Positions 32,920 to 42,044 of a stretch of DNA of 64,000 bases are shown piece by piece. Where the stretch lies: positions 186,001-250,000 of the forward strand of contig NZ_SCMR01000001.1 in NCBI RefSeq assembly GCF_005502885.1, in the 5' to 3' direction. This DNA comes from Microbacterium sp. 2FI (GTDB lineage Bacteria; Actinomycetota; Actinomycetes; Actinomycetales; Microbacteriaceae). The translations under genes and the position numbers were made by a program. How positions within the stretch are numbered: the stretch's first letter is position 1; each line of letters begins with the position of its first letter. Under the pieces are notes generated by a model, which saw only the letters and a program-made list of their open reading frames with translations, was not told where the DNA came from and did not search any database.

Positions 32920-33735
32920 ATGACTGCGACCCCTCCCGGATGGTACGACGACGGCCGCGGCGCGCTGCGCTGGTGGGACGGCGTGCAGTGGACAGAGCAC
33001 GTGCAGACGCCGGACGACGAGAGCGCAGCATCCGATTCCGCCGAAGCTGCCCCGCCGGCGCCGACTCTTCCCGGCGCGGCCGCGGCGACACCGGGCGCGG
33101 AGCCCTACCCCGGCGGCTATCCCGGCGGGTCGGCCGGTGGTCACACCGCGGTCTATCCGGCCGGTGACGCCGGATACCCCGTCGGCGCCGGCGGTGCGTT
33201 CTCCGCTGCGACCGAGCCGCAGAAGTCGAAGCGGGTCGTCTGGGTCGTCGTCGGCGTGGCGCTGCTGGCGATCGTGATCGCGGCGGCGGTGTTCATACCG
33301 CTGCTGTTCCTCTCGCTCGCGTCGGGTGGAGGCTCGGGATCGGGCACGACCGAGACGTCCGTCGAGCCGGCGACGGCCGACGAAGCTGCCGCGGTCGACG
33401 CGGTCGAACTGCTCGACGAGGCCTGGCAGACCGCCGACTGCGACAGTTATCTGCGGGCCACGACCGAGAACTTCCGCGAGCTCGACGGCTACGTCGACTG
33501 TGCCGACTTCGAAGCCCGGGCGCTCGATTTCGGTGAGACGACCGAGGACTACGTCGTCACAGTGACAGGGATATCGACGGATGCCGACGCCATTACGGTC
33601 TCGACCGTCGAGTCGTACCGGAGCGAATACGACCAGGAGGGCAACCCCACCGACGGCATGGGGGAGTACGAGTACCTCTACGACTACGTCGTGATCCCCG
33701 CCGGCGACACCTGGGCGATCGACGAGATCTACTGA
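32920..33735 (+). CDS. DUF2510-domain membrane protein
   Basis: The 271-residue protein has an N-terminal DUF2510 motif (PPGWYDDGRGALRWWDGVQW), a Pro/Gly/Ala-rich linker, a transmembrane helix at about 106-130 (VVWVVVGVALLAIVIAAAVF) and an outer domain of about 130 residues with two cysteines (ADCDSYLRA, YVDCADFEA) likely forming a disulfide. It is a typical actinobacterial envelope protein of unknown role. Its TGA overlaps the ATG of the exporter gene by one base. Confidence 0.83.
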   Translation: MTATPPGWYDDGRGALRWWDGVQWTEHVQTPDDESAASDSAEAAPPAPTLPGAAAATPGAEPYPGGYPGGSAGGHTAVYPAGDAGYPVGAGGAFSAATEPQKSKRVVWVVVGVALLAIVIAAAVFIPLLFLSLASGGGSGSGTTETSVEPATADEAAAVDAVELLDEAWQTADCDSYLRATTENFRELDGYVDCADFEARALDFGETTEDYVVTVTGISTDADAITVSTVESYRSEYDQEGNPTDGMGEYEYLYDYVVIPAGDTWAIDEIY

Positions 33736-34541
33736 TGACCGGCGCCGCCGCCGAGCCGCGCCCGCGGGACGCCCGCTTCATCCTCACGTGCGTGGGGGTG
33801 GGGCTGCTCGCCGGGCTTCTGTCGGGCCTCTTCGGCGTCGGCGGCGGAACGGTGATCGTGCCGCTGCTGGTCTTGATCCTCGGCTTCGACCAGCGGCTCG
33901 CCGCCGGCACGTCGCTTGCGGCGATCGTCCCCACTGCGACGGTGGGCGTCATCTCCTATGCGATCCACGGGTCGGTCGCCTGGATCCCTGCGCTGCTGCT
34001 CGCCGTCGGCGCCGTCGTCGGTGCACAGATCGGCACCTGGCTGCTGCCCCGGATCTCGCTCACTGCGCTGCGCTGGGGGTTCGTCGGCTTCCTCGTGATC
34101 GTGATCGTGAGCCTCTTCCTCGTGATCCCCTCGCGCGAGGCCGAGCTGCCGCTCACCTTCCTCACGGGGGCCGCGCTGGTGCTGCTGGGCGTCTTCACCG
34201 GCACGGTCGCCGGACTCATCGGCGTGGGCGGCGGCATCATCGTCGTGCCCGCGCTCATGCTGCTCTTCGGCACGAGCGACCTCATCGCCAAGGGCACGTC
34301 GCTGCTCATGATGATCCCGACCGCCGTGTCGGGAACGGTCGGCAACATCAAGAGATCGAACGTCGACCTCGTCGCGGCGGCGATCATCGGCGGTGCCGCC
34401 TGCACGACCACCGCGCTCGGAGCCTGGATCGCGACGATCGTCGATCCCTTCGTCGGCAACGTGCTGTTCGCCGTGTTCCTCACGGTCATCGCCGTGCAGA
34501 TGGCGCTGCGCGCGATCCGCGGGCGCAAGAAGAAGGCGTAG
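33735..34541 (+). CDS. TauE/SafE family sulfite/anion exporter
   Basis: The 268-residue protein has about eight membrane helices in two repeats, each starting with the family glycine motif: GLFGVGGGTVIVPLLVLILG and GLIGVGGGIIVVPALMLLFG. It starts TACTGATG-style on the last base of the preceding stop, so the two are coupled. The substrate (sulfite, sulfoacetate or similar) is unknown. Confidence 0.9.
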   Translation: MTGAAAEPRPRDARFILTCVGVGLLAGLLSGLFGVGGGTVIVPLLVLILGFDQRLAAGTSLAAIVPTATVGVISYAIHGSVAWIPALLLAVGAVVGAQIGTWLLPRISLTALRWGFVGFLVIVIVSLFLVIPSREAELPLTFLTGAALVLLGVFTGTVAGLIGVGGGIIVVPALMLLFGTSDLIAKGTSLLMMIPTAVSGTVGNIKRSNVDLVAAAIIGGAACTTTALGAWIATIVDPFVGNVLFAVFLTVIAVQMALRAIRGRKKKA

Positions 34542-34576
34542 CGGGCGGGCGAGGTACCCGTCGGTAGGATGGCACG

Positions 34577-35026
34577 GTGCCAGTGAACCCCGAGATCGTC
34601 GGTCGAGAGTTTCCGCCGACGGCCCCCTACCTCGTGGGTCGTGAGAAGGTGCGCGAGTTCGCGCGTGCCGTCTTCGCCGATGACCCGCAGCACCTCGACC
34701 CGGCAGCGGCCCAGGCCCTGGGCTATGCCGACGTCGTCGCACCGCCGACCTTCGCGATGGTGGTGCAGGACCACACACTCCAGCAGCTGCTGGCCGAGCC
34801 CGATTCCGGCATCGTCCTCTCGCGGGTGCTCCACGCCGAGCAGCGCTTCCGCTACACGCGGCCGATCGTCGCCGGCGACGAGCTCACGGCGCGGCTGGCG
34901 GTCACCGGCATCCGCACCCTCGGGGGCAACGCGATGGTGACCAGCGATGCCGTCATCACCGATGCGGCAGGCGAGCACGTCGTGACCGCGACGTCTGTGC
35001 TGCTGGTCGGCGAGGGGGAGTCATGA
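34577..35026 (+). CDS. FAS1-like dehydratase-domain protein (HadA/HadC-like, hot-dog)
   Basis: The 149-residue protein has VNPEIVGREFPPTAPYLVGR and REFARAVFADDPQHLDP, then YADVVAPPTFAMVVQ and VLHAEQRFRYTRPIVAGDEL. In mycobacteria the related HadA/HadC pair with the MaoC subunit HadB to dehydrate beta-hydroxyacyl-ACP. It starts at GTG 34577 and its stop overlaps the MaoC start (ATGA), consistent with a heterodimer. Confidence 0.88.
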   Translation: MPVNPEIVGREFPPTAPYLVGREKVREFARAVFADDPQHLDPAAAQALGYADVVAPPTFAMVVQDHTLQQLLAEPDSGIVLSRVLHAEQRFRYTRPIVAGDELTARLAVTGIRTLGGNAMVTSDAVITDAAGEHVVTATSVLLVGEGES

Positions 35027-35427
35027 CCGCGTTGACCGTCGGCGAGATCGTCGCCGAGCGCACCGTGCACCTGACGCGCGAGTCGCTCGTGCGCTATGCG
35101 GGCGCGTCGGGCGACTTCAACCCGATCCACTATCGCGACGACGTCGCAGCCGCCGTCGGCCTTCCGGGCGTCCTCGCCCACGGGATGCTGACCATGGGCC
35201 TCGCCGTCGAGACCATCGTGCCGTGGCTCGGTGACGCGGGGCGCGTGCTCGAGTACGGCGTGCGGTTCACGCGGCCCGTCGTCGTGGACCCCGAGACCGG
35301 CGCCGACGTGACGGTCGTCGCGAAGGTCGGCGCGGTCGACGACGAGACCGCGCGCATCGACCTCACCGTGAGCCACGGCGAGACCACGGTGCTCGGCAAG
35401 GCGCAGGTGCGCATCCGGGTCGCGTAG
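35023..35427 (+). CDS. MaoC family dehydratase (HadB-like)
   Basis: The 134-residue hot-dog protein carries the hydratase motif GDFNPIHYRDDVAAAVGL with the Asp/His pair, then VLAHGMLTMGLAVE. It is the catalytic partner of the preceding protein. The substrate could be a fatty-acyl chain; Microbacteriaceae lack mycolic acids, so a mycolate role is unlikely. murB starts four bases after its stop. Confidence 0.88.
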   Translation: MTALTVGEIVAERTVHLTRESLVRYAGASGDFNPIHYRDDVAAAVGLPGVLAHGMLTMGLAVETIVPWLGDAGRVLEYGVRFTRPVVVDPETGADVTVVAKVGAVDDETARIDLTVSHGETTVLGKAQVRIRVA

Positions 35428-35430
35428 CGC

Positions 35431-36567
35431 ATGCCCGCTGTCACGCCTCTCCCGCTCGCTCAGCTGACGACGCTGCGCACGGGCGGCGCCCCGGCCCGCA
35501 TGATCGACGCCACGACCGCCGACGAGCTCGAAGCGGCACTGCGCGACGTCTGGTCGAGCGGTGAGCCCTGGTTCGTGCTCGGCGGCGGGTCGAACCTCTT
35601 CGTCGGCGACGAGTCGTTCGAGGGCACGGTCGTGCGCATCCTCACGCGGGGCATCGAGCGGATGCCGTCGCCCCGGCCAGGTTTCGCGCGCCTGCGCGTG
35701 CAGGCGGGCCACGACTGGGATGCCCTGGTCGCCCATGCCGTCGCCGAGGGCCTCGCCGGGATCGAGGCTATGTCGGGGATCCCCGGCACCGTCGGCGCTG
35801 CACCCGTGCAGAACATCGGCGCGTACGGGCAGGAGATCGTGCAGACCCTCGTCGAGGTCGAGCTCATCGACGAATCGACCGGCGAGGTCTCGACGGTGCC
35901 TGCCGCCGAGCTCGGACTCGGCTTTCGCACGTCGGTGCTCAAGCACCACTACGGGTCGGTTCCCGAGCGCAGCGCGGTGATCCTGTCGGTGACCCTGGAA
36001 CTCGCAGACGTCGGGCACACCGAGCGCCCGATCGTGGGCGAGCAGCTGCGGAGCGCCCTCGGGCTCACGCCCGATCAGACCGTGTCGGTCGCGTGGATCC
36101 GCGACCATGTGCTCGAGACACGCCGTCGGAAGGGAATGGTGCTCGACGCCGACGACCCCGACACCTACAGTGCGGGCTCGTTCTTCCAGAACGCGGTCGT
36201 GTCGGCATCCTTCGCCCGCACCCTTCCCGACGAATGCCCGCGGTGGCCGGTCAGCCCCGACCTCGACCCAGTGCTCGTCATCCCGCTCGCCGCCTTCGAC
36301 GGGTACGTTCCGCCGGTGACCGCGACGGAGTCCGAGGTCAAGGTGAGTGCCGCGTGGCTCATCGAGCACTCGGGCGTGCGGAAGGGCTTCAAGCTGCCCC
36401 GCTCGCGCGCCGCCTTGTCGTCGAAGCACGCGCTCGCGCTCACGAACCGCGGCAGCGCGACGGCGGCCGAGCTCGCCGAGCTCGCGCGGTTCATCCAGGG
36501 GCGCGTGCAGTCCGAGTTCGGGCTGATCCTGCAGCCCGAACCCGTGCTGGTGAACGTCGAGCTCTAA
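35431..36567 (+). CDS. murB: UDP-N-acetylmuramate dehydrogenase
   Basis: The 378-residue FAD enzyme reduces UDP-GlcNAc-enolpyruvate to UDP-MurNAc in peptidoglycan synthesis. Motifs include TLRTGGAPARMIDATTADEL, VLGGGSNLFVGDESF, SGIPGTVGAAPVQNIGAYGQE, the proton-donor region SAGSFFQNAVV and a late Glu in VQSEFGLILQPEPV. Length fits the actinobacterial form. It follows the dehydratase pair directly and is convergent with the aminotransferase gene, with a seven-base gap. Confidence 0.95.
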   Translation: MPAVTPLPLAQLTTLRTGGAPARMIDATTADELEAALRDVWSSGEPWFVLGGGSNLFVGDESFEGTVVRILTRGIERMPSPRPGFARLRVQAGHDWDALVAHAVAEGLAGIEAMSGIPGTVGAAPVQNIGAYGQEIVQTLVEVELIDESTGEVSTVPAAELGLGFRTSVLKHHYGSVPERSAVILSVTLELADVGHTERPIVGEQLRSALGLTPDQTVSVAWIRDHVLETRRRKGMVLDADDPDTYSAGSFFQNAVVSASFARTLPDECPRWPVSPDLDPVLVIPLAAFDGYVPPVTATESEVKVSAAWLIEHSGVRKGFKLPRSRAALSSKHALALTNRGSATAAELAELARFIQGRVQSEFGLILQPEPVLVNVEL

Positions 36568-36574
36568 CGCGGCG

Positions 36575-37777
36575 TCAGGACGCGAAGAGCTCCTGCATGC
36601 GGCGTACGCCCTCGAGGAGCGCCTCGTCGCCGAGCGCGTACGACAGGCGGAGGTAGCCCGACGGACCGAAGGCCTCGCCGGGGACGACCGCGACCTCGGC
36701 CTTCTCGAGGATGAGGTCGGCGAGCTCGAGCGAGGTCGTCGGGGTCGAGCCGTGCCACTCGCGACCGAGCAGGCCCCGCACGTCGGGGTACGCGTAGAAC
36801 GCGCCGAGCGGGTTCGGGACCATGACGCCCTCGATCTTCGACAGCTCGCCGACGATCAGCTTGCGGCGCCGGTCGAACGCGAGGCGCATCTGCTCGACCT
36901 CGGTCTGAGGGCCGGTGAGCGCTGCGAGCGCTGCGCGCTGCGCGATGTTGTTCACGTTCGAGCAGAGGTGCGACTGCAGATTGCCGGCGACCTTGATCGC
37001 ATCCGCGGGGCCCACCATCCAGCCGAGCCGCCAGCCGGTCATCGCGTAGGTCTTGGCGACGCCGTTGACGAGGATCGTCTGGCCCGCGGCATCCGGCACG
37101 GCCTCGACGATCGAGACCGCACGCACGCCTTGGTAGACGAGGTTCTGGTAGATCTCGTCGGAGATGATCCAGATGCCGTGCTCCACGGCCCACTCGCCGA
37201 TCGCCTTCGTCTCCTCGGGCGTGTAGACGGCACCGGTCGGGTTCGACGGCGACACGAACACGAGCGCGGTGGTGCGCTCGGTACGGGCGGCCTCGAGCTG
37301 CTCGACGGTGACCTTGTAGTCCTGGTCGGCGCCGGCGAACACCTCGACGGGGATGCCGTCGGCGAGCGCGATCGCCTCGGGGTACGTGGTCCAGTACGGC
37401 GCCGGCAGTAACACCTCGTCGCCCGGGTTCACGACGGCCTGGAACGCCTGGTACACCGCCTGCTTGCCGCCGTTGGTCACGATGACCTGCGACGGGTCGA
37501 CCTCGAGGCCCGAGTCGCGCAGCGTCTTCGCGGCGATCGCCTCGCGCAGCACCGGGAGCCCGGCGGCGGGGGTGTAGCGGAAGTTCGCAGGGTCGTGGAG
37601 GGCCTCGGCGGCGGCATCCACGATGAACTGCGGCGTGGCGAAGTCTGGTTCGCCCGCCGCATAAGAGATGACGGGCCGGCCGGCGGCCTGCAGCGCCTTG
37701 GCCTTGGCGTCGACCTTGAGGGTCGCCGACTCGGCGATCGCGGAGAGTTTGCGGGAGAGCGGAGCACGTTCTGTCAC
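36575..37777 (-). CDS. Class I pyridoxal-phosphate aminotransferase, aspartate type
   Basis: The 400-residue enzyme has the fold I aminotransferase motifs: [55 protein letters not shown] and the PLP lysine in [17 protein letters not shown]. It resembles AspC/AspAT enzymes that interconvert aspartate and oxaloacetate, or related prephenate aminotransferases. It is a single-gene unit. Confidence 0.9.
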   Translation of the reverse strand: MTERAPLSRKLSAIAESATLKVDAKAKALQAAGRPVISYAAGEPDFATPQFIVDAAAEALHDPANFRYTPAAGLPVLREAIAAKTLRDSGLEVDPSQVIVTNGGKQAVYQAFQAVVNPGDEVLLPAPYWTTYPEAIALADGIPVEVFAGADQDYKVTVEQLEAARTERTTALVFVSPSNPTGAVYTPEETKAIGEWAVEHGIWIISDEIYQNLVYQGVRAVSIVEAVPDAAGQTILVNGVAKTYAMTGWRLGWMVGPADAIKVAGNLQSHLCSNVNNIAQRAALAALTGPQTEVEQMRLAFDRRRKLIVGELSKIEGVMVPNPLGAFYAYPDVRGLLGREWHGSTPTTSLELADLILEKAEVAVVPGEAFGPSGYLRLSYALGDEALLEGVRRMQELFAS

Positions 37778-37898
37778 GCGTACGAGCGTAGTCCGCTCGG
37801 CGCCGACGGACTGTCCGGATCACCTCCGCGCACGACACGCGACGGCCGATCGGATGCCGCCACTCCCGCAGGCGCCCCGGTGCGAGTAGGTTGGGCCC

Positions 37899-38228
37899 GT
37901 GGGAGCGTGGATGTGGGGGTCGGTCGTCATGGCCATCGCGCTGGTCATCGCGGGCGGGATCGCCTGGTGGCTGGCGAAGGGGTGTGCCGTCACGATCGTG
38001 GGCGCGGCGGGCGGCGTCGTGGGCGGCGTGGCAGCTCTGCTGTCGCTCGTGCTGCTGGTCGACCCCGATGCGGCGTTCCGCATGTCGGCGATCGTCACGG
38101 CCGTCGCCGGTGTCTGGCTCCTCGCGTGGGCGCTCGCCGGCGGGATCAAGGGGCAGCGCGCGCTTCGCGCGTCTGAGGAGGCCGATCTCGTCCGCATCGC
38201 GGCCGTGCAGCCCGAAGGCCGCGTCTAG
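37899..38228 (+). CDS. Small membrane protein of unknown function
   Basis: The 109-residue protein has three hydrophobic segments (MGSVVMAIALVIAGGIAWWL-like start, GAAGGVVGGVAALLSLVLLV, IVTAVAGVWLLAWALAGG) and a short charged C-terminus. GTG 37899 is chosen by frame and hydrophobic start. No known domain. It lies upstream of the ABC transporter genes but with a 98-base gap. Confidence 0.6.
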   Translation: MGAWMWGSVVMAIALVIAGGIAWWLAKGCAVTIVGAAGGVVGGVAALLSLVLLVDPDAAFRMSAIVTAVAGVWLLAWALAGGIKGQRALRASEEADLVRIAAVQPEGRV

Positions 38229-38326
38229 GCAGCCGCCGGTTCGTCTCCGGCATCCACCGAATGGGGGATGCCGACTCCGACGGACGACGGCTGGCCACGG
38301 CATCCGTCACCGACCATGCTGAAGGC

Positions 38327-39211
38327 ATGGACACACATGCGGTGCGGGTGCGGAACCTGCGAAAGACCTATGGTGATCGGGCAGTCGTCGACGGCGTCTC
38401 GTTCGACATCGTCCGCGGTGAGACGTTCGCGCTCCTCGGCCCGAACGGCGCCGGTAAGTCGACCACGGTCGAGATCCTCGAGGGCTACCGGCGCCGCACC
38501 GGCGGCGAGGTCGAGGTGCTCGGAGTCGACCCGGGTTCGGCCGGGCTCGACTGGAAAGCGCGCCTGGGCATCGTCCTGCAGTCGACGAGCCAGTCAGGCC
38601 TCGTCACGGTGCGCGAGCAGCTGCGCCAGTTCGCCGGGTTCTACCCCGATCCGCGCGACGTCGACGAGGTGATCGCGGCGGTCGGGCTCGAGGCGCAGGC
38701 GAAGACCCGCATCTCACGGCTCTCGGGGGGCCAGCAGCGGCGCGTCGACGTCGCCCTCGGCATCATCGGGCGGCCCGAGCTGCTGTTCCTCGACGAGCCG
38801 ACGACCGGCTTCGACCCGCACGCGCGGCGTGAGTTCTGGGATCTGATCCGCATCCTGCAGTCCGAGGGCACCACGATCCTCTTGACGACGCACTATCTCG
38901 ACGAGGCGGCGCAGCTCGCCGATCGGGTCGCCGTGATCGCGGCCGGTCGCATGCAGGCCATCGGACCCGTCGCCGGATTCGGCGGCGACGAGGCCCGCAT
39001 GCCGGTCGTGCGGTGGAGCGAGGGCGGGATGCCGCGCGAGCAGCGCACCGCAGACCCGTTCGCCTTCGCCACCATCCTCGCCGCGCGGCTCGGGGAGGCA
39101 CCGCCCGACATCGAGATCGTGCGTCCGAGTCTGGAGGACATCTACCTCGGACTGGTCGCCGACGCGGATGCCGCCGTCGCGGCATCCGTCACGGAAGGAA
39201 CGAGCCGATGA
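38327..39211 (+). CDS. ABC transporter ATP-binding protein, DrrA/ABC-2 type
   Basis: The 294-residue ATPase has LLGPNGAGKSTTVEILEGY (Walker A), LSGGQQRRVDVALGIIG (signature) and LLFLDEPTTGFDP (Walker B), plus a C-terminal extension typical of the ABC-2 exporter class. ATG 38327 is chosen because homology starts at HAVRVRNLRKTYG. It overlaps the permease start (ATGA) and is followed by a two-component system, a layout seen in antibiotic or lipid exporters. Confidence 0.9.
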   Translation: MDTHAVRVRNLRKTYGDRAVVDGVSFDIVRGETFALLGPNGAGKSTTVEILEGYRRRTGGEVEVLGVDPGSAGLDWKARLGIVLQSTSQSGLVTVREQLRQFAGFYPDPRDVDEVIAAVGLEAQAKTRISRLSGGQQRRVDVALGIIGRPELLFLDEPTTGFDPHARREFWDLIRILQSEGTTILLTTHYLDEAAQLADRVAVIAAGRMQAIGPVAGFGGDEARMPVVRWSEGGMPREQRTADPFAFATILAARLGEAPPDIEIVRPSLEDIYLGLVADADAAVAASVTEGTSR

Positions 39212-40095
39212 CCCTGTCAGCCGAAAGCCGCTCGCTGAGCGCGCGCGGCGCGACCAAGCGCACGCGCGGTTCGCGACGTGCGCGAAAAGGCATGCTCGCG
39301 ACCGGTGCGTGGCGCGCGCGATTCGAGATCGTGCAGTACTTCCGCTCGGGCGAGACGGTGTTCTTCACGTTCCTCTTCCCGATCTTCATGCTCGGGCTGT
39401 TCAATGTCGCCTTCGGCTCGGACGGCGACGTGCAGATCGCACCCGGCGTGCCCCCGATCTCGATGGGCGAGCTGTACCTGCCGGGCATGCTGGCGGCGGG
39501 CCTGCTGCTCTCGGGCTTCCAGAATCTGGCGATGGACATCGCGATCGAGCGATCCGACGGCATGCTCAAGCGCCTGGGTGGCACGCCGCTCTCACCCGTC
39601 AGCTACTTCATCGGCAAGATGGGGCAGGTCGCCGTGACCGGTGTCCTGCAGGCCGGGCTCCTCATGACCTTCGCGGTGGTGGTGCTCGGGGTGGAGCTGC
39701 CCACCGAGCCTGAGCGCTGGGCGACGTTCGCGTGGGTGTTCGTGCTGGGGATCATCACGTCCGCGCTGCTGGGCATCGCACTGTCGGCGGTTCCGCGCAC
39801 CGGCAAGAGCGCGACGGCCGTCGTCGTGCCGATCGCGCTGGCGCTGCAGTTCATCTCCGGCGTGTACCTCCTCTTCTCGCAGCTGCCGGAGTGGCTGCAG
39901 AACGTCGCGGGGATCTTCCCGCTGAAGTGGATGGCGCAGGGGATGCGTGCCGTGTTCCTCCCCGACGAGTTCGCGACCCTCGAACAGGGCGGCGAGTGGA
40001 ACCTCGCCGGAGTCGCGATAGCGCTCGGAGTGTGGCTCGTGATCGGGCTCGTGCTCTCGCGCCTCACCTTCCGATGGATCCGGCGCGACGCGTAG
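39208..40095 (+). CDS. ABC-2 type transporter permease
   Basis: The 295-residue protein has a charged N-terminus, then about six membrane helices: SGETVFFTFLFPIFMLGLFN, LYLPGMLAAGLLLSGFQNLA, GVLQAGLLMTFAVVVLG, FVLGIITSALLGIALSAVP and VVVPIALALQFISGVYLLFS. The segment AIERSDGMLKRLGGTPLSP is typical of ABC-2 permeases. It is co-transcribed with the ATPase before and the kinase after. Confidence 0.88.
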   Translation: MTLSAESRSLSARGATKRTRGSRRARKGMLATGAWRARFEIVQYFRSGETVFFTFLFPIFMLGLFNVAFGSDGDVQIAPGVPPISMGELYLPGMLAAGLLLSGFQNLAMDIAIERSDGMLKRLGGTPLSPVSYFIGKMGQVAVTGVLQAGLLMTFAVVVLGVELPTEPERWATFAWVFVLGIITSALLGIALSAVPRTGKSATAVVVPIALALQFISGVYLLFSQLPEWLQNVAGIFPLKWMAQGMRAVFLPDEFATLEQGGEWNLAGVAIALGVWLVIGLVLSRLTFRWIRRDA

Positions 40096-40135
40096 CCTGA
40101 CGCTGGGGCCTCGCGGCCGCCGAAGGATGGGACAC

Positions 40136-41320
40136 ATGCTCAAGCCACGCTGGTGGGATGTCACGGTCGGCGCCGGGTCGTTCGCGATCGCCGTGGGGCT
40201 GATGTTCGGGTTCGGCCCGGTCGGCCAGCCGCGACAGGCCGTCGCGCTCGCCTCGATCGCGCTGTTCGTCCTCGGCTACGTGCTCATCGGCCGAGCGACC
40301 ATCGGCAACCCGCCTCCCGGCTGGCGGTTTCCGGCCTTCCTCGCGGTGGCGGCGCTCGCCGTGGGAGTGGGAGCGGCCGCGGCGCCGTTCCTGGCCATTC
40401 TGCAGACGCTTGCGTACCCGCTCGTGTGGGTCGTCGGCGACACCCGCCGCCGCGGCATCCTCGGCTCCGTGGTCATCGCTGCGAGCGTGTTCGCGGGGTT
40501 CTTCATCGGCGGCGGCTTCACCGCCGATGCGGCGATCTCGGGCGCGACGACCGCGACCTTCTCGGTGGTGTTCGCCACCGCGCTCGGCCTCTGGATCGCC
40601 AGCATCGCCGAGTACGGCGATGAGCGTGCGCGACTTCTCGCCGAACTCACCGCCGCGCAGGACGAGGTCGAGGCGCTCAGCCGCGATCGCGGCGCGGCGG
40701 AAGAGCGCGAGCGGCTGGCCCGCGACATCCACGACACGCTCGCGCAGACGCTCGCCGGCCTCGTGATCCTCGCCGAGCGCGCAGGGCGCCAATCGCGCGA
40801 CGGCGAGACGGATGCCGCGGCCACGACCATCGCGACCGTCGAACAGGTCGCCCGCGATGCTCTGGGCGAGGCTCGGGCGCTCGTCGCGCGCACGGCGGCG
40901 GTTCCTTCGGAGCCGGCGTTCGAATCGGCCGTGGAGAGACTGGTCGAGCGCTTCCGGGCGCATGACGGCGCCGCGATCGTCCTCGACCGTGACGAGATCG
41001 CGGGCGCGCTCGACCGAGACGCTCAGGTGGTGCTGCTGCGGTGCCTGCAGGAGACGCTGTCCAACGTCGCGAAGCACGCCGGCGCGTCGCGGGTTGTCGT
41101 GCGGGTCGGCGTCGACGCCGGCGGCGGCTCCCGGCTCGAAGTCGTCGACGACGGCCGCGGGTTCGACGGCGCGTCACCCAGTTTGGGATTCGGGATCGAG
41201 GGGATGCGCGAACGCGTCGCCCTGGCCGGGGGAGTCCTCGACGTTCATTCACGACCCGGGGAGGGGACGGCGCTGCGGGTCGTCCTGCCCGCGCGGATGA
41301 TGGCGGAGGGCGCGCTGTGA
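40136..41320 (+). CDS. NarL-class sensor histidine kinase
   Basis: The 394-residue protein has five to six N-terminal membrane helices within residues 10-155, then the HisKA_3 dimerisation motif EERERLARDIHDTLAQTLAG with phospho-acceptor H199, and an ATPase domain with VVDDGRGFDGASPSLGFGIE. ATG 40136 is preferred over ATG 40127 because GAAGG would be too close to the first. Its stop overlaps the regulator start (GTGA). With the ABC-2 genes it forms a four-gene unit in which the transporter may be both target and sensor partner. Confidence 0.9.
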   Translation: MLKPRWWDVTVGAGSFAIAVGLMFGFGPVGQPRQAVALASIALFVLGYVLIGRATIGNPPPGWRFPAFLAVAALAVGVGAAAAPFLAILQTLAYPLVWVVGDTRRRGILGSVVIAASVFAGFFIGGGFTADAAISGATTATFSVVFATALGLWIASIAEYGDERARLLAELTAAQDEVEALSRDRGAAEERERLARDIHDTLAQTLAGLVILAERAGRQSRDGETDAAATTIATVEQVARDALGEARALVARTAAVPSEPAFESAVERLVERFRAHDGAAIVLDRDEIAGALDRDAQVVLLRCLQETLSNVAKHAGASRVVVRVGVDAGGGSRLEVVDDGRGFDGASPSLGFGIEGMRERVALAGGVLDVHSRPGEGTALRVVLPARMMAEGAL

Positions 41321-41949
41321 TCCGACTGCTCATCGCCGACGACCATCCGATCGTCCGGTCGGGGTTGGCTGGGCTCCTGTCGGACGAGCCCGGCTTCGAG
41401 GTGGTCGGCGAGGCCGCCGACGGCGACGAGGCGGTGCGTCTCGCGGTGGCGACGCGGCCCGACGTCGTGCTGATGGATCTCCGGATGCCGGGCGTCGACG
41501 GCGTCGCGGCGACCACCCGGATCGTCGCCGGCGAGGCGGGCGATCCGCCGCCGCGCGTGCTGATCCTGACCACCTACGAGTCCGACGACCAGATCCTCGC
41601 GGCCATCGAGGCGGGGGCGTCGGGGTACCTGCTCAAGGCCGCGCCGCGGGCCGAGATCGTCGCCGGCATCCGCTCGGTCGCCGCCGGTCAGTCGGCGCTG
41701 TCGCCGCAGGTGGCGGTTCGGCTCGTCGAGCGGATGCGGCGGCCCGAGCCCGACGCCGTGCTCACCGCGCGAGAGACCGAGGTGCTGCGCCTCGTCGCGA
41801 CCGGCCACAGCAACAAGCAGGCGGCCGCGGTTCTCGGCATCGGCGAGTCGACCGTGAAGACCCACCTGCTGAAGGTCTTCGAGAAGCTCGGCGTCGCCGA
41901 CCGGACACGAGCGGTGACCCTGGCGATGGAGCGCGGCATCCTGTCCTGA
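41317..41949 (+). CDS. NarL/LuxR-type response regulator
   Basis: The 210-residue protein has a receiver domain with IADDHPIVRSGL and phospho-acceptor D54 in VVLMDLRMPGVDG, and a C-terminal LuxR helix-turn-helix with LTARETEVLRLVATGHSNKQ and GIGESTVKTHLLKVFEKLG. GTG 41317 overlaps the kinase stop. Probable partner of the preceding kinase, regulating the upstream ABC genes. Confidence 0.93.
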   Translation: MIRLLIADDHPIVRSGLAGLLSDEPGFEVVGEAADGDEAVRLAVATRPDVVLMDLRMPGVDGVAATTRIVAGEAGDPPPRVLILTTYESDDQILAAIEAGASGYLLKAAPRAEIVAGIRSVAAGQSALSPQVAVRLVERMRRPEPDAVLTARETEVLRLVATGHSNKQAAAVLGIGESTVKTHLLKVFEKLGVADRTRAVTLAMERGILS

Positions 41950-41968
41950 GTCGAACGCACCCGTGTTC

Positions 41969-42029
41969 GGGGCGCGAGTCGTGCGCGACACAACGTGATG
42001 TTCGGCGTGTCGCGCACGGACCGCGCCCC
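41969..42029. terminator. Long hairpin between convergent genes
   Basis: GGGGCGCG and CGTGCGCGACA (from 41969) pair with TGTCGCGCACG and CGCGCCCC (to 42029), with an internal AGT/GAC mismatch and a 17-base loop. It separates the response regulator from aceB and probably ends both transcripts. Confidence 0.6.
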
Positions 42030-42044
42030 AACCCGGTGGGGAGG

